This document shows positions 1 through 10,130 of a DNA stretch of 64,000 nt, one piece after another. Origin of the DNA: Artocarpus heterophyllus (taxonomy: Eukaryota > Streptophyta > Magnoliopsida > Rosales > Moraceae); assembly GCA_025403435.1 (NCBI GenBank), contig CM046332.1, positions 7,743,903 through 7,807,902 on the forward strand, written 5' to 3'. How positions within the stretch are numbered: position 1 is the stretch's first letter; each line of letters opens with the position of its first letter. Under the pieces are notes generated by a model. It saw nothing but the letters and a program-made list of their open reading frames with translations, was not told where the DNA came from and did no database searches. The translations under genes were made by a program, and so were the position numbers.

Positions 1-287
1 TATAACTAGGGGTTCACTGAACTCTTCTATCTCTAATCGCAATGCATGTACAAAAGAGCTCGAAATGAGAGAATGAGTGGCACCTGTATCAAATAAAACG
101 TGAGCTAGGGATTGGGAAACTAAGATCGTACCATCGACAACCGCATTGTTGGTCTGGGCATCTGAACCTCCTGTTGCTATTGCATGAACCTGAACTAGTG
201 CCTTTCCTTTTCCTCTACCAACATTGCTAGGTCCTGGATTATTCGACCGATACTGTTGTGACGAAGACGACTGCACACTAGCTGTAC
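1..287 (-). pseudogene. gypsy-1 protease domain, partial
   Basis: Translated on the minus strand this stretch is open throughout. It starts in a Ser/Gln-rich linker, passes through a basic NVGRGKGK stretch, and reaches the retropepsin active site LFDTGATHSLIS about 70 residues in. The aspartic protease would cleave the gag-pol polyprotein in the virus-like particle. The catalytic DTG is intact. The frame runs off the window at base 1 in the strand following the active site. At 287 it is cut by the inserted gypsy-2 LTR; the upstream continuation is at 14720. The same region of gypsy-6 (50500-50800) aligns closely. Whether this copy had an intact pol cannot be judged from the window. Confidence 0.85.
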
Positions 288-540
288 TATAACGCCCCCC
301 TTACGGACGTCACAGATGTTGTTACATACTTTCATTTAATACTTTACTTAAAGAAAAACCATATAACTTAAAGATAGTTTGAAAACATAACCCAGGATCC
401 ATGCATGCATTTTTTTTATAAAACATTCAATACATTAAACCTTATTAATAATGATAATAATAATTTACTTGATCATAAACATTCTTTAAATTGTTAGCCA
501 AAATCATAAGAATATAAACAAACATTCAAACCATCTTGGA
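288..540 (-). repeat. gypsy-2 3' LTR stub
   Basis: About 253 bp match the start of the intact LTR at 1937-2026 plus 11764-11840 and the gypsy-4 LTR at 33930-34185. Homology stops at the end of CCATCTTGGAAA near 540, where the filler starts. The remaining ~2.8 kb of the LTR, the polypurine tract and pol are absent. Confidence 0.85.
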
Positions 541-612
541 AATGATCTTCTCGCCCTTCAAGGGATGCTTCAAGTCTTCCTTGACTGATTAGTGGCCCTT
601 CAAGGGATGCTT
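541..612. other. Deletion scar with templated filler
   Basis: Two short direct repeats tie the scar to nearby sequence. AATGATCTTCTCGCCC occurs at 541-556 and again inside gag at 691-706. CCCTTCAAGGGATGCTT occurs at 554-570 and 596-612. Such copies of neighbouring sequence at a breakpoint are typical of synthesis-dependent end joining. The scar connects the 3' LTR stub to gag. Confidence 0.7.
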
Positions 613-1719
613 GCATCTGATGGAGTTGGGCTTATGGAGGAGCTCTTTGAGGGGCATTAGCATTCATCAAGTTGGGGCAGTTCTTCACAAAATGATCTTC
701 TCGCCCATAAATGAAACATTGGTTTGTCCCTAAGCGGCATTCTCCTGGATGTTTCTTTCCACATTTGGCACATGGTTGAAACTGCCTGCTATTGTTGTTG
801 TTGGGCTGGCCACCATTATGCCTCTTGTTGCCTTGGCCTTGCTGATTATGGGGGTTGCCCTTCCTCTTGTTGTTCCTCCAATTCTAGTTGTTGTTGTTGC
901 TATGCGGAGGGCGGTTCTGGTTGTTAGCATTATCAGCTAGCTGGCCAGACTGAGGTTGGTTCCTTCTTAACTTAGACAAGTGAAAATCAGCACGTTGGGC
1001 CCTCATAACAACCTGTTCTTGACTTCTGGGTGGACTTGCCCCATCAACTATTGCAGCAATTTCTGGCCTGAGGACTCTTATCAATCTTCTAACCCTTTCA
1101 CTTTCACTGCTAACCATCCCAGGGCATAATCGGGCTAGCTAATTGAATTTTGCCGCCACATCGGTGACCGTCATGTCCCCCTGGCGCAAGTTCTCAAACT
1201 CATCGAAGTGCTTCCTTGTAATGTTCATGTGGAAAAACTTCGTATTGAACGCATAAACAAAGTCATCCCATGTTCTTTCTTCAACGTTCCTGCTTTGTTC
1301 GATGCCATCCCACCAAATCCTGGCCTCCATGGTGAGGCAGTACAAGGCACAGAGGACCTTCTTATTGTTTGTGAAGCCCATGAGTCTTAGGGTTGCCTCA
1401 ATCGTCTTTAACCATCCTTGAGCCACTAGCGGATCCTTAGAACCCTCAAAGTCTGTTGGCTTAACCCTCTTCCACCTAACTAGAAAGGGTTCTTGATGTA
1501 CCATTCTGGGCTCAGCAGCAGAAGCTAGGACTTCTTTAACTTGTGGTTGGTGAGGAGGAGGAGGCACATCATTGCCTCGCGATCGTCATTCTGGCCATTG
1601 GCCCTTAATTATGTGATTTCTCTCCTTTGATCCTCAAGTTGCCTTTGTAGTTCAGCAATCATCGTCATTAGCCTTTCGTTAGTCTGGGTGCAAGTCTGCA
1701 TCCTTCTGTGGCTGTCCAT
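613..1719 (-). pseudogene. gypsy-2 gag (nucleocapsid-capsid), degraded
   Basis: Minus-strand gag from an ATG at 1719. The N-terminus is helix-prone (LMTMIAELQRQLE), followed by a proline run and then the retrotransposon gag core (WKRVKPTDFEGSKD, GWLKTIEATLRLMGF, ARIWWDGIE, TWDDFVYAFNTKFF) at about 1139-1567. A single in-frame TAG at 1139 lies where a Gln is expected; translation beyond it continues homologous sequence. The C-terminal nucleic-acid-binding part has CAKCGKKHPGEC followed by CFIYGREDHFVKNC, a CCHC knuckle whose second Cys has become Tyr. A frameshift or stop also separates the N-terminus from the core near 1600. Gag would form the particle and bind genomic RNA. The gene ends in the scar at about 612. 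Confidence 0.85.
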
Positions 1720-1922
1720 TGTCAATTTCCTTAAAGATTTAGGAACTTATGAATAATCTTCTAATTTATGAGATAGGTTTTCCCTACTAGAGCATTAATC
1801 ATTAAACATCTAAGCCTCATTCTTATCATCATACTTGTATCATAATATCTAACTTTAAAACATACTTACTTGGAGGACTTGGACTGACGTGTGGCGATAT
1901 GAATTGTAAACAGAAATTCAGT

Positions 1923-1931
1923 CTGATACCA
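1923..1931 (-). promoter_or_regulatory. gypsy-2 primer binding site
   Basis: On the minus strand this reads TGGTATCAG, complementary to the 3' end of initiator-Met tRNA, five bases from the 5' LTR that begins at 1937. It primes minus-strand DNA synthesis. Confidence 0.8.
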
Positions 1932-1936
1932 AAGCC

Positions 1937-2026
1937 TGTAACGCCCCCCTTACAGACGTCATAGATGTCGTTACATACTTTCATTTAATAAATTAAACCT
2001 TATTAATAATGATAATAATAATTTAC
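1937..2026 (-). repeat. gypsy-2 5' LTR, first 90 bp (split by copia-A)
   Basis: It starts TGTAACGCCCCCC and ends at TTTAC (2022-2026), the target site of copia-A. The LTR resumes after the second TTTAC at 11764. The uninterrupted homolog is at 33930 onward. Confidence 0.9.
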
Positions 2027-3937
2027 TGTTGGAAACAAAGTGCACATCAGAATTTTTAAAATTTTTTTCATCAGAGTAATTTCTAAAGCACAAGTTTGAC
2101 ATGTTATATGTATAAATTAGATAGATCTTACTAACCTCTGTGTGCCGAAGAACCTCCGCAAGCTGTGTAGAGAAGTAACGTTCCAGAAGAGCCTCAACCA
2201 ACTGGTCTTCTTTGCTATTCTCTATCCACAACCGGAGTGAGTGTGGGCTCACACGTATAGCTTTTCCACCGGTGACTCTCCTTCCAACCAATAGAGAGAA
2301 CCCAAAGCTAGTGTTTGTGATTTGTGAACAAAAGCTCCCAAGGAGTTTTTCAGATGCTCACTAGAATAGTATCACTCTTAATCTCTCAAAAACTTGAAAC
2401 AAAATCAAGTTCGGATCAATATCTGATAAGATCCGCGTGAAAATGTGTAATCTTATCTCTTGCTGATTGGCAGGCCGAACACGTCATCCGGTGGGCCGAA
2501 CTCCCAAAAGAAATCTCCGCGAATCTTTTATTTTCCACCCGAGATTCTAAAGGATAAAGTCTCAGTTTTGATTCAAATAACCCAATAGAGAAGTTATCTG
2601 ATCAAAACAAACTTTATCAAGATAATCTCTAAGAAAATAAATCAATTCACAATAATTCTATAAGTTTATCTTGTTCTAATTTGTCCAAAATTAAAACAAC
2701 CGATAAACAGACAAGAATTATCTGCTCGCAATAATTCAACAAGTTTATCTTGAACTAATTTCTTACAAAATTAATTCAACCGATAAACAGACATGAATTA
2801 TTTGATTCTTACAAATTTTAAACCAATCTGATAAATCTGACATAAGTCACCAATTATTGGAAAAGCACGCCGTGTCGTTACAGGACTTTGTGAGCTAGCA
2901 AAGGGGACCAAAATGGGCCTATAAAGTTCAAGCTCATGATAATTATGAAACCCAATATCCCAGATATACATTTCACAATTATCAACTCTAACGCTACTCC
3001 ACTAAAAGCTTGGAGCTGCACTCTCGAACTTTATAGAATTACGAAGCTCGTGTAGCTAAGTCTCCTTGACATATCATAGTGTATCGCATCCCCATATGAT
3101 CATCCACAATCGGCTTAAGGACAAGTTCTCTCTTACCTTCCCGATTATTTTTATCTTACGTTCCGTTGTCTCACCATTAGAAAACTTACCATCCAAAGAT
3201 AGTATACCATTTGGTTACACCTATGTATCCAAATGGTTGAGTGCTCCAGTTTTCCAATTACAAGACAACACATATAAGAGGATATCATTACTCCTAAAGA
3301 GGAGCTAGGGATTCTATATCTATGAATAACAAGTCTACGCTATCAAGAGTCATGCCTCCAATGTACCGGTATGCATACCACTATTGTGATGTGGGTGTCA
3401 CCCTTTGGCACATCAAAAGACACAAGTCGAGACAACGGGCCCACTATTCATCTCAGGATTAAGATAAAATACAAATGACTGTCTAAAGTGAATCGATTTG
3501 CCGAGACAGAATTATTAATCCAAATCAATTCACTTTATGTCCCGATCCAGCACATCGTCACTTATGACAACGTGCCAATGTTTCTATTCACGGAGTCCAA
3601 CTCCAATGGTCAAGACAAACCATCTCCCAAAAGGGATATAGACAACATAACAATCTTTACATGAATAAAGCGCCCAACTTTATTCCCTCGATTGCAGATC
3701 ATATGTTTTAGACCGTAACCTTAAGAATCGTGTCTTCCGCATAATCAGTCCATCATATGCCCAATTCTTAAGGTTTAGACTGACAGTCTCAGACTACTGT
3801 TTACTTATCATACATTCAACAAATATGAACATAAAGAGGAGAAGATTTGGTATATATAAATGAATAAATTCTTTATTGATAAAAATGTCTCCAAAAACGT
3901 GTTACATTTTTACTCCTTAGGGCATACATGTCTAACA
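2027..3937 (-). repeat. copia-A 3' LTR (1911 bp)
   Basis: It aligns with 9540-11758 from TGTTGGAAAC to CATGTCTAACA. Near 2388 it lacks roughly 110 bp present in the other LTR (about 9898-10005), including the TATA box. The flanks share the short sequence TCTCAA, so this is a microhomology deletion. A short palindrome array lies at 2465-2501. Confidence 0.93.
2465..2501 (-). repeat. GC-rich palindrome array, 2 units
   Basis: Two units of the form GGCAGGCCGAAC lie about 22 bp apart, one degraded (GGTGGGCCGAAC). The equivalent 5' LTR position (10071) has three units. Confidence 0.75.
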
Positions 3938-3947
3938 ATCTCCCACT
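3938..3947 (-). promoter_or_regulatory. copia-A polypurine tract
   Basis: On the minus strand AGTGGGAGAT directly precedes the 3' LTR. It is the expected primer for plus-strand synthesis. The same tract abuts the LTRs of copia-D (45319) and copia-F (56054). Confidence 0.8.
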
Positions 3948-3951
3948 TGCA

Positions 3952-4515
3952 CTAAGTGAGTAAATACAGTAAATTTTGCATCCCCATAGCTTCCACATGC
4001 CTCTTGAAGACTCTCCCAGTAAGTGTCTTCGTAAATGGATCAGCTAAATTGTCCTCTGACGCGATCTTGCACACCGTGACATGCCCGCCCTCAACGAAGT
4101 CCTTTATCACATGATACTTCCGATCAATATGCTTACTCTTCTTGTGAAATCTTGGTTCCTTAGCATTAGCTACCGCCGTATTGTTATCACAGTATAGTGA
4201 TACCGCTTGATCCATACCAGGAACAACCTCAAGATCCCCAAGGAACTTGTGGAGCCACACTGCTTCTTTCGACGCATCACTAGCCGCCACATACTCGGCC
4301 TCCATCATTGAATCCGAAGTGCAATCTTGCTTTGTACTTCTCCAACTGATGGCACTGCCACCCAGAGTAAACACAAACCCCGAAGTTGATTTCCTAGAAT
4401 CCAGACAGGATTGAAAATCCAAATCAGTGTATCCTAGAAGAGTTAAATCCTCACCCGAATACACAAGCATAAACCCTCGAGTCCTTCTCAGGTACTTGAA
4501 AATATGCTTTATCAC
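3952..4515 (-). pseudogene. copia-A RNase H domain, C-terminus of pol
   Basis: An open frame of 187 codons ends close to the 3' LTR. It holds the Ty1/copia RNase H: LLGYTDLDFQSC (first catalytic Asp, TDLD where TDSD is usual), SRKSTSGFVFTLGG, a glutamate in EAEYVAAS, the third Asp in LYCDNNTAVANA, then HIDRKYHVIKD and the closing NLADPFTKTL motif. The enzyme degrades RNA of the RNA-DNA hybrid during reverse transcription in the particle. The catalytic residues appear present, but upstream frames are broken, so it could not be made as part of gag-pol. The copia-F version is at 56068-56700. Confidence 0.9.
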
Positions 4516-4553
4516 AACCCAATGGTTCGGTTTTGGATCCTCCTGAAATCGAC

Positions 4554-5115
4554 TTACAATCCCGACTGCATAGCTAATATCCGGTCATGTGCAAAGCATG
4601 GCATCCTACATTTGAGAGTCTTTCTTTCTTCATATGGCACCTTCTTCATGTATTCTCTTTCTTCATAAGACTTTGGAGAGTCTTTCTTAGAAAGTGTAAT
4701 TCCAGTCCTAGATGGTTGCCCACCTTTCTTGGAATCCTGCATTGCAAACCTCCTGAGAATTTTATCTGTGTAGCCAGTCTGAGATAAAGCTATCATTTTG
4801 TTCTACCTATCCCGAAAGATCTGGATACCGAGAACAAAATTAGCCTCACCTAAGTCCTTCATGTCGAACTACTTGGTCAACCATAATTTGACCGAAGACA
4901 ACTCCCCAACGTCATTGCCAATTAGCAGAATGTCATCTACATAGAGCAGTAGAAAAACCACCTTCCCATCCTTAATGTGTTTGTAAACACATGGTTCATC
5001 CACGTTTTATGAGAACCCATAAGTCTTGATCACTTGATCAAATCTTATGTTCCAAGAATGAGAAGCCTGCTTAAGTCCATAAATAGACTTTAGCAGCTTA
5101 CAAACCTTTAGCAGC
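4554..5115 (-). pseudogene. copia-A reverse transcriptase, C-terminal half, broken
   Basis: Translation in shifting frames recovers SIYGLKQASHSWN, the catalytic YVDD (codons at 4932-4943), the SSVKLWLTK and FVLGIQIFRDR segments and ALSQTGYTDKILRRF. Stops interrupt it at several sites. Two small scars are recognisable against copia-F. Near 5100-5120 the stretch TTTAGCAGCTTA is repeated and replaces native sequence. Near 4600-4630 about 30 bases are replaced by a copy of neighbouring AGAGTCTTTCTT-type sequence, yielding a spurious tail after KKVPY. The domain polymerises cDNA; here it is not functional. Confidence 0.85.
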
Positions 5116-5751
5116 TTATGAGAACCCGTCTGGTTGTTCCATATAAATGGACTCATCAAGATAGCCATTCAGAAAAGCCGTCTTGACATCCATCTGCCAA
5201 ATCTCGTAGTCGAGAGCGGCAGCTATGGACAAGAGAATCCGGATGGACTTAAGCATGGCTACAGGCAAAAAGGTTTCCTCATAATCGATTCCTTCCTTTT
5301 GCGTATAACCCTTAGCTACTAGTCTAGCCTTAAACGTTTCGACCTTTCCATCCAGTCCTCTTTTCCACTTGTAGATCCACTTACACCCTATGGGTTTTAC
5401 CCCTTCGGGAAGATCCACAAGCTCCCAGACCCGATTAGTCTCCATAGACTTCATCTCTATGTTCATGGCCTCTGTCCAGAGTCTTGAATCAACATCCTCC
5501 ATAGCTTCTGCGTAAGTATAAGGATCCCTGTCATGTTCATCAGGTTCATCCAAGAAGGCCTCCCCATTGAACATATACCTCTCAGGTTGACGCCCGATCG
5601 TCCCACTACGCCGAAGCCCCTGAGATTGTTGTTCAGGTTTGTTTGGTTTTTCTACACAGATCGAAATGGTTTCGTTCGGAACCTCCGGAGTGAACGGATC
5701 ACCCCTTAACTCCTCAAGCACCACTTTGCTTCGAGGTTTAAAGTCGTCCAT
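5116..5751 (-). pseudogene. copia-A integrase C-terminal linker and reverse transcriptase N-terminal half
   Basis: Open for 211 codons. The first ~70 residues are the variable linker between integrase and RT ([18 protein letters not shown]). Then follows the Ty1/copia RVT_2 start: [87 protein letters not shown]. The Asp of [10 protein letters not shown] is the first catalytic carboxylate of RT and is intact. One substitution (TFLPVA where TFSPVA is usual) is visible. A stop follows the DGFS at the left edge, where the scar described for the C-terminal half begins. Confidence 0.88.
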
Positions 5752-5757
5752 GTAACT

Positions 5758-6096
5758 CTACTCAAGGAAAGTTGCATTAGTTGAAACCACGACTTTATTT
5801 TCCTTTGGGTTATAAAAATAACCCCCTTTAGTCCCTTTTGGATATCCTACAAACACGCAAACTTCCGAACGTGATTCCAACTTATTCGGATCCTTAAACA
5901 GGACATGAGCCGGACATCCCCATATGCGAATATGGTTTAAGGATGTCTTCTGTCTTGTCCACAACTCGTGAGGAGTTTTAGGGACCGATTTTGAAGGCAC
6001 ATTGTTTAAAAGATAACATGCGGTTTGTAGTGCATATCCCCAAAAGGATAAAGGCAATGATGAATAACTCATCATGGACCTAATCATGTCCAACAA
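5758..6096 (-). pseudogene. copia-A integrase C-terminal segment
   Basis: 112 codons continue integrase after two adjacent stops. [19 protein letters not shown] and [19 protein letters not shown] are the conserved region after the catalytic Glu; IWGCPAHVL and [17 protein letters not shown] are the usual downstream motifs. The segment joins the 6130-7503 frame across TAGTAG near 6130, where copia-F keeps CAGCAG (Gln-Gln). The NGVAERRN motif with the catalytic Glu lies between the two open frames and is itself preserved. Confidence 0.87.
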
Positions 6097-6129
6097 AGTC
6101 TTATTCCTTCTCTCTGCTACGCCATTCTA

Positions 6130-7503
6130 CTACGGAGTGCCCGGCATAGTCAAATGGGATAAAATCCCATTCTCTAACAAGTGTCCCAAGAACTCATCAG
6201 AAAGGTATTTCCCACCTCGATCAGATCGAAGTGCCTTTATGGGTTTACCCAATTTCTTTTCCACTTCAGCCCGAAACTCCCTAAACTTATCATAAGTTTC
6301 GCTTTTGTGGTGCATTAGGTACACATACCCATATCTTGAGTAATCGTCAATAAAAGTGACAAAATACTCATACCCTCCTCGTGCCCGGATGTTCATCGGT
6401 CCACAAACATCACTTTGCACAAGTTCTAGAACCTCTTCGGCCCTATTGCCCTTAGACCCGTATGGTCTTTTGGTCATTTTACCCTCCAAACAAGATTCAC
6501 ATTGAGGTATAGATTCCACCTTTAAGTTACTTAAAGGTCCATCCCTTACCAACCTTTGAATCCTATTCAGGTTAATATGGCCAAGGCGCAAATGCCAAAG
6601 ATAAGTCTTTTTAGAGTGAGAAGTTTTAAGTCTTTTTGAGTCATTATCATTTATCTCAGCATTAAGCAATAAGTCCATCTTAGGTTTGATAAAATATAGA
6701 TTATTTTGCATCCATCCAGAACAGATAGAAGATTTGTTTTTACGAATCACCCCTTTTCCATTAAAAGATACCATGTAGGAGTCTTTAAATAAAGAAGATA
6801 CAGAAATTAAATTCCTTTTAAATTTAGGAACATAAAAACAATCTCGCAAAATTAAATTTCTATAATTATCAAAATAAAGATGGACATCTCCCACTGCTTT
6901 CGCTGAGACCAAGGATCCATCGCCCATCCGAAGCGTTAAGTCTTCACACAGCAGACTTCTCGTTTCTTTGAATCCCTGCAGAGAAACACAAACATGATTA
7001 GTTGCACTGGAATCTATGACCCAGATGTCACTGGATTCCTCAACCAAACAAGTTTCTAAATATAGAGGATCACACCTACCTCCCTTGGAAAGGAAGTCCT
7101 TGCAATGCTTCTTTATATGCCCGACCTTACCATAGAAGAAGCACTTAAGCTTCTTTGGGTTCTTCTTCTTCTTCTTCTTGCTCTTGGTAGTAGCAGGATT
7201 AGAAGACTTCCCACTTTTGGCTCGTTGTTTCTTTCCATTCCCAGAGTTAGGATTCGAACTAGAAGCAGCTACCATGTTGGCCTCACCACCAGTAGGAGAC
7301 TCCCTGATCAGCAGTTCAAACTCCTGTAACTGTTTCATCAGTTCTGTCAAGGTCATATCCCATCTATTACTTAAATTAAAAGTAGCTATAAACAGAATAA
7401 ATTCCTTAGATAGAGTCTCAAAGACCATAGTCATCTGAGTTTCAGCATTGATGTCGGCTCTATTGGTTTGAGCCTCAGCGAGGTAACCCATGACCAACAT
7501 CAT
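6130..7503 (-). pseudogene. copia-A gag C-terminus, protease and integrase core
   Basis: The longest open frame in this copy (457 codons). In order: gag C-terminal half with a Lys-rich stretch; zinc knuckle CFFYGKVGHIKKHC, in which the second Cys is Tyr (copia-F keeps CFFCG); protease IWVIDSSATNHVC, where DSG has become DSS; a gag-pre-integrase region with the HHCC motif ([12 protein letters not shown] and CESCLEGK); and the DDE core with SDVCGP and LRSDRGGKY, where the residue after GG is Lys instead of Glu but the catalytic Asp is kept. The protein would process the polyprotein and insert cDNA. Altered zinc knuckle and protease site plus the flanking stops indicate a dead copy. Confidence 0.92.
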
Positions 7504-7899
7504 GTGCTCCTTTACAGATGTCCCTAGTCTCTGTCTATAGTTTAAGAGTTTCTAAAGCGCCCCTTGCCCGCTTTGTTATGGCCTGGCCTCCAAACATGTC
7601 CTCAAGATTATCCAAGATCTACTTCGCAGTCTCATAATCCTGATGTTGAGCCTGTAGCACGTTGTTCATGATAGCCATAACATAGCAGCGGGCGTGATCA
7701 TTAGATCTTTCCAGCGATCGTCCGCTTGGAATTGCTCATTACTTGAGTCTCCCGTAGGCTCGGGAGGACAAGGGGTTGTTAGTACATATTTCAGTTTCTC
7801 AAAGGATAAGATGATGTCCAGGTTTCGTTTCCAATCGTTATAATTCTCACCGGTTAATTGGTTTTTGTCAAGTATCGATGATAAAACGTGTTTAGACAT
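7504..7899 (-). pseudogene. copia-A gag N-terminal half
   Basis: The start is placed at the ATG at 7899 (MSKHVLSSILDKNQLTGEN), the first residue conserved with copia-F. NYNDWKRNLDIILSFEKLKY is the canonical copia gag (UBN2/DUF4219-type) opening. A one-base loss near 7706 shifts the frame after RWKD, and two stops lie between there and 7504. The homologous copia-F stretch (59800-60021) reads through further. Capsid protein by family; not expressible as a full gag in this copy. Confidence 0.85.
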
Positions 7900-8850
7900 T
7901 TTCAATCTACAATAACGAATCATATACCAAACATAAGCAAACATATATAATAATTTAGTAAGATAACACAATCATGTAAAATCATACAAATGTGTTTATG
8001 TCTCAAAACCTTGAAAATATCACAACCTTACAATGATAATTCCCAACTCAGAATTCAACAAGCTCCTAGGGGAGTCATGTCAAATTCAATTAGGAACACG
8101 GATCCCCTCCTGATTAACATAAGCCATCCAGGGCCCGTATGATCCAGCATATACTAATAATCATTTCTTTGGCCATTAATTTTATTAATAGAGCTCCTAG
8201 GGGAGGTTAATAATAAAATTAACGTGAGTGTATAACCACCGTTTTAATATTTTATCCATGATTTATAATCACTACCTAGTGGTGTGCAACCATAAATCAT
8301 ACTAAAATACCTTATCCTTTTAGAGATCCAATCTGGTACATGATAGAAATCCCTTCCTAGGGGTCAGGACCACCATGTTCTTCCTACGGACCAACGATGG
8401 AGGCCTTAGGTCCTCTCGTCGAAAACCTTCTCCCACTCAATCTTTTGAAGTCAAGGTTTTATTTTAAAATTATGCATGAAAAATTTTAATATGAGCGGCA
8501 CTCCCTATTCTATATGACCTGTTATCAATATACATAGTAAATCATATTATAATGCAGACAAGCAAAGCAATCAAGCAAAGCTACAAGCAAAATAATAATA
8601 ACCGTAATATTATGGTTCCACCCTAGAGAATAGAAAACTAAGATTATAAGAGAATAATCAAGACATTTATCGATTCTTCATCCTTGAATCCTCAACCTGT
8701 ATCCTTCTTCATATTCAAATCTTCAATCCCGTATGAATCGAATACTTCATATTTTTGGTCATATCCAAATTTAATGTTTTTCAGAATCGTCCCAAAAATA
8801 AAATTAAAACTACACCGAAAAAATTGCACCTTTTCTGGACACTTGGCAGC

Positions 8851-9032
8851 TCTCGGTCGGCCCAGATCGGCCTACCGATCAAGAATGTTTGGCCTGTCGA
8901 ACTGAAAGTTCGGCCTGCCGGCAGAGCACCCAAATTTTTGCCCCCATTGTCGGCCTGCCGGACCACACGTCAGGCCTACCGATCTGTGACCTTCGGCCTG
9001 CCGAACTGTGAGGTCCGGCATGCCGACCGAGC
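8851..9032 (-). repeat. GC-rich palindrome array in copia-A leader
   Basis: About eight units of TCGGCCTGCCGA or one- to three-base variants, spaced mostly 20-23 bp with one ~40-bp step. A perfect inverted repeat TTCGGCCTGCCGAA lies at 8992-9005. The array is bounded by CTCGGTCGGC on the left and GCCGACCGAG on the right, inverted copies of each other. The surrounding DNA is strongly AT-rich. Confidence 0.85.
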
Positions 9033-9525
9033 AGAAAACCCTCATTCCAGAAAATATAATTTTAATACAATTCATCAATTTTATTTTCAACAATTCAAAA
9101 ACATAAAATTAGAGACTCAGGAAATACCTTGAGGCGCCATCATCTATCCTCTAGATCCTACTTCTAGATCCGTCTTCTTCGAATAATTATTTAATTACAA
9201 AATTCTTACAAATTAAATATTAAATAACAATTCCTAGACGGAGATGATAGTCCGCCATCTAATTACATGAAAAACCTAGATGCATATTCTAACCTCTAAG
9301 GAACCATAACCAGTATGAATTAATTAATAAATAAATAAACAACAATTTAATCAACCATAATTAATTAATAAACATTCACTACATAATCCATGACAACATA
9401 TATATTATATAGAAACCTAGAGTGCCATCTCTCTATAAAATTCACTTTAAGCATGAGAGAGATTAAGATCACAAATTTATGCATATAACATGATCACAAA
9501 CTCATAAATTTATGTAAAAACCATG

Positions 9526-9537
9526 GTTCTGATACCA
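9526..9537 (-). promoter_or_regulatory. copia-A primer binding site
   Basis: Minus strand TGGTATCAGAAC, two bases from the 5' LTR. It is complementary to initiator-Met tRNA with one change in the GAGC end. Confidence 0.85.
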
Positions 9538-9944
9538 ATTGTTGGAAACAAAGTACGCAGCGAAATTTTTAAAATTTTTTTCATCAAAGTGATTTCCAAA
9601 ACACAAGTTTGACATGTTATATGTATAAATTAGACAGATCTTACTAACCTCTGTGTGCCGAAGAGCCTCCGCAACCTGTGTAGAGAAGTAACATTCCAGA
9701 AGAGCCTCAACCAACTGGTCTTCTTTGCTATTCTCTATCCACAACCGGAGTAAGTGTGGGCTCACACGTACAGCTCTTCTACCGGTGACACTCCTTCCAA
9801 CCAATAGAGAGAACCCAAAGCTAGTGTTCGTGATTTGTGAACAAAAGCTCTCAGGGAGTTTTTCAGATGCTCACTAGAAGAGTATCACTCTTAATCTCTC
9901 AAATTGATCTGTATTGATCTAAGTAAATCATGAGACTCACTCCC

Positions 9945-9960
9945 TTTATATAGCTATTGG
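9945..9960 (-). promoter_or_regulatory. copia-A LTR core promoter (TATA and CCAAT)
   Basis: On the minus strand CCAATAGCTATATAAAGGGAG. The same CCAAT-TATA spacing recurs at 42011-42028 in copia-C, 44589 in the mosaic, 54415-54430 and 62033-62048 in copia-F, with a weakened version at 32072 in copia-E. Transcription would run toward gag. Confidence 0.8.
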
Positions 9961-10070
9961 TCCTAGGGTCAGTCCGTATCAGATTAGGTCTCAAAAACTC
10001 AAAACAGAATCAAGTTTGGATCAATATCTAATAAGATCCGCGTGAAAATGCGTAATCCTATCTCTCGCTG

Positions 10071-10130
10071 ATCGGCAGGCCGAACAGGCCCCATCGGCAG
10101 GCAAAACACGTCATCCGGCAGGCCAAACTC
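10071..10130 (-). repeat. GC-rich palindrome array in copia-A 5' LTR
   Basis: Three units ending GGCAGGCCGAAC, GGCAGGCAAAAC and GGCAGGCCAAAC, about 22 bp apart. They lie upstream of the TATA box in the transcription direction. The orientation is opposite to the leader array. Confidence 0.8.

Larger units (their letters stand above)
7900..9539 (-). other. copia-A untranslated leader between 5' LTR and gag
   Basis: 1.6 kb without a coding frame, long for a copia leader and shared in the same order by copia-C, copia-E and copia-F. On the minus strand it starts with the primer site, then AT-rich sequence, a short upstream ATGATG at 9143, a donor-like AAG-GTATTT at 9127, the palindrome array 8851-9032, and further AT-rich sequence to an acceptor-like TTATTGTAG at 7907, eight bases before the gag ATG. 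An intron is a hypothesis only. Confidence 0.75.

Noticed and set aside
724..940. Cys-rich small protein on the plus strand
   Set aside because: It is the complement of the Asn/Gln-rich and zinc-knuckle part of gypsy-2 gag; no independent evidence.
8851..9032. CRISPR-like array (palindromic repeats with unique spacers)
   Set aside because: Repeats are only 12-16 bp and degenerate, spacers 6-10 bp, there are no cas genes, and the setting is a plant retrotransposon leader. Only the visual pattern is similar.
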